A program made the position numbers and the translations under genes. 64,000 nucleotides of DNA, from assembly GCF_024679095.1 (NCBI RefSeq), contig NW_026110796.1, positions 1 to 64,000 of the forward strand. The letters run 5' to 3'. The notes under the pieces were generated by a model. It saw only the letters and a program-made list of their open reading frames with translations, had not been told where the DNA came from and did not search any database. This document shows, piece by piece, positions 63,018-64,000 of this stretch (within the stretch, counting starts at the first letter, position 1; every line of letters begins with the position of its first letter). The DNA is from Eriocheir sinensis. Taxonomy: Eukaryota > Arthropoda > Malacostraca > Decapoda > Varunidae.

Positions 63018-64000
63018 AAGAAAAACAGCTCCAGCGGAAGAGGTTCATACTCACTAACTGGATTATTTATTGGAGGTTCTTACATAATAGCGACTCCAGT
63101 TAATTGAAGATGATAATGTTAAGAAACGGGTTTATTGATATGAGTTCTTAAATATTAACACTTTTTTTATTTAGTTCTGCCTTTACTTTAATTTGACTTC
63201 CATCTCATAATTAAGGAACGGAGGGATTTTAAATTCACTCTTGAATGATTTTCATAATACTCTAATTACTTAAATATACTATTTCTAGCACTTCTGACAT
63301 AACGTTACTTACAGCTTGAACAAAAGGACAAAGCTTTTAACTCTAGTATGACCATAATATCGCTCTAGTTTCCCTGAAGACCCATGTGCTTCCGTGTTCA
63401 TAACGTGAAAAATAAGGTGCATGCTTTCTTTTTCTTCTACTGCATGACTTCTCAAACTATTAACACACGACTTCAGCTTAAAAATTACCTCCTACATGTT
63501 TTTAACTATGAACTCCAAGGATACAGAAGGAAGGAATGGAGAGGGAAGACCGAAGCGAAGAGGAGGAAGGAAAGACTTGCAAAAAGATACGTGGGATGCT
63601 TATTTTGTTACTGGTTTTTGTTAGTAGTAATTCCCACAACCGTTTGTTATTTCCCTCGGTTTATTTACAGCTTTTACGGACGGCAAGAGCCTTGAAATTT
63701 ACTCGTGTTTGCTTGTAATAATATTATAAATCCATAAGGAAAATAGTTTATGTGCTGCTTTTTATGTCGTCAGTTGTGTCACATTACCTGCTATTTTGTA
63801 GCAGTATATTTACAGCTTTTACAGACGGCTGGAGCTTTCGAATCTACTCCTGCCTTGTCGTAATAATGTTCCAAATCCTTTAAGAAATAGTTCATATGCT
63901 CTCTCTTATAACCAGTAATAAGTATCGTAGGCTTATATTTTTTTACTCTGTTCCCAGCTTTCACGGGCGGCCGGAGGCTTGAAATGTCCTCTCGTGTGAT
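63018..64000. other. Gene-free; two related blocks
   Basis: AT-rich with no recognised gene. TTTACAGCTTTTACGGACGG near 63663 recurs as TTTACAGCTTTTACAGACGG near 63809 and a diverged third near 63954, each followed by GAGC/GGAGGCTT and a TACTC.TG segment. This suggests an approximately 145-bp diverged tandem repeat. Confidence 0.55.

Overview
The window reads as nuclear DNA of a decapod crustacean, probably a crab. It is packed with long CA, CT, CTA and TTA microsatellites. It also carries CR1-like and jockey-like retrotransposons whose protein signatures I associate with decapod genomes, and several tRNA-derived SINEs. I see no ordinary host gene; every recognisable coding stretch belongs to a mobile or virus-derived element. 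The species call is inference.

Layout. 1-5.4 kb: a long imperfect inverted repeat, a tRNA-derived SINE and pyrimidine-rich DNA. 5.5-9.17 kb: CR1-like LINE copy 1 (ORF1 and ORF2, both broken). 9.2-12.8 kb: minisatellites and dispersed repeats. 12.77-40.58 kb: a decayed Maverick/Polinton (adintovirus-like) element, opened by three later insertions. These are a 4.6 kb element with 0.6 kb terminal direct repeats (13.6-18.2 kb), a CR1-like LINE (24.8-28.15 kb) and a second LINE on the minus strand (35.0-40.1 kb). 40.6-43.6 kb: microsatellites. 43.66-46.07 kb: another CR1-like LINE. 46-48.7 kb: microsatellites and a 54-bp tandem repeat. 48.75-51.04 kb: CR1-like copy 3. 51-55.3 kb: SINEs and microsatellites. 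55.4-58.7 kb: a jockey-like LINE with a poly(A) tail. 58.7-61 kb: unique AT-rich DNA. 61-63 kb: a LINE with a SINE and an antisense jockey fragment nested in it. 63-64 kb: no gene seen.

The Polinton is the biological core. On the plus strand it carries a protein-primed family B DNA polymerase, which I reconstruct as four exons with matching splice phases. On the minus strand a tight collinear block runs ATPase, integrase, small basic protein, 234-aa protein, macro-domain-like protein, penton-like minor capsid, 134-aa basic protein, major capsid, adenain-like protease. Several start and stop codons overlap. Together these supply replication (PolB), integration (integrase), genome packaging (ATPase), virion shell (two jelly-roll proteins) and maturation (protease), i.e. 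a virus-like gene set. It is now dead: PolB, integrase and penton are frameshifted, the integrase also has a nonsense codon, and the protease is split by a LINE. A 0.3 kb inverted repeat beginning 5'-AG at 12.77 kb and ending CT-3' at 40.58 kb may be its terminal inverted repeats.
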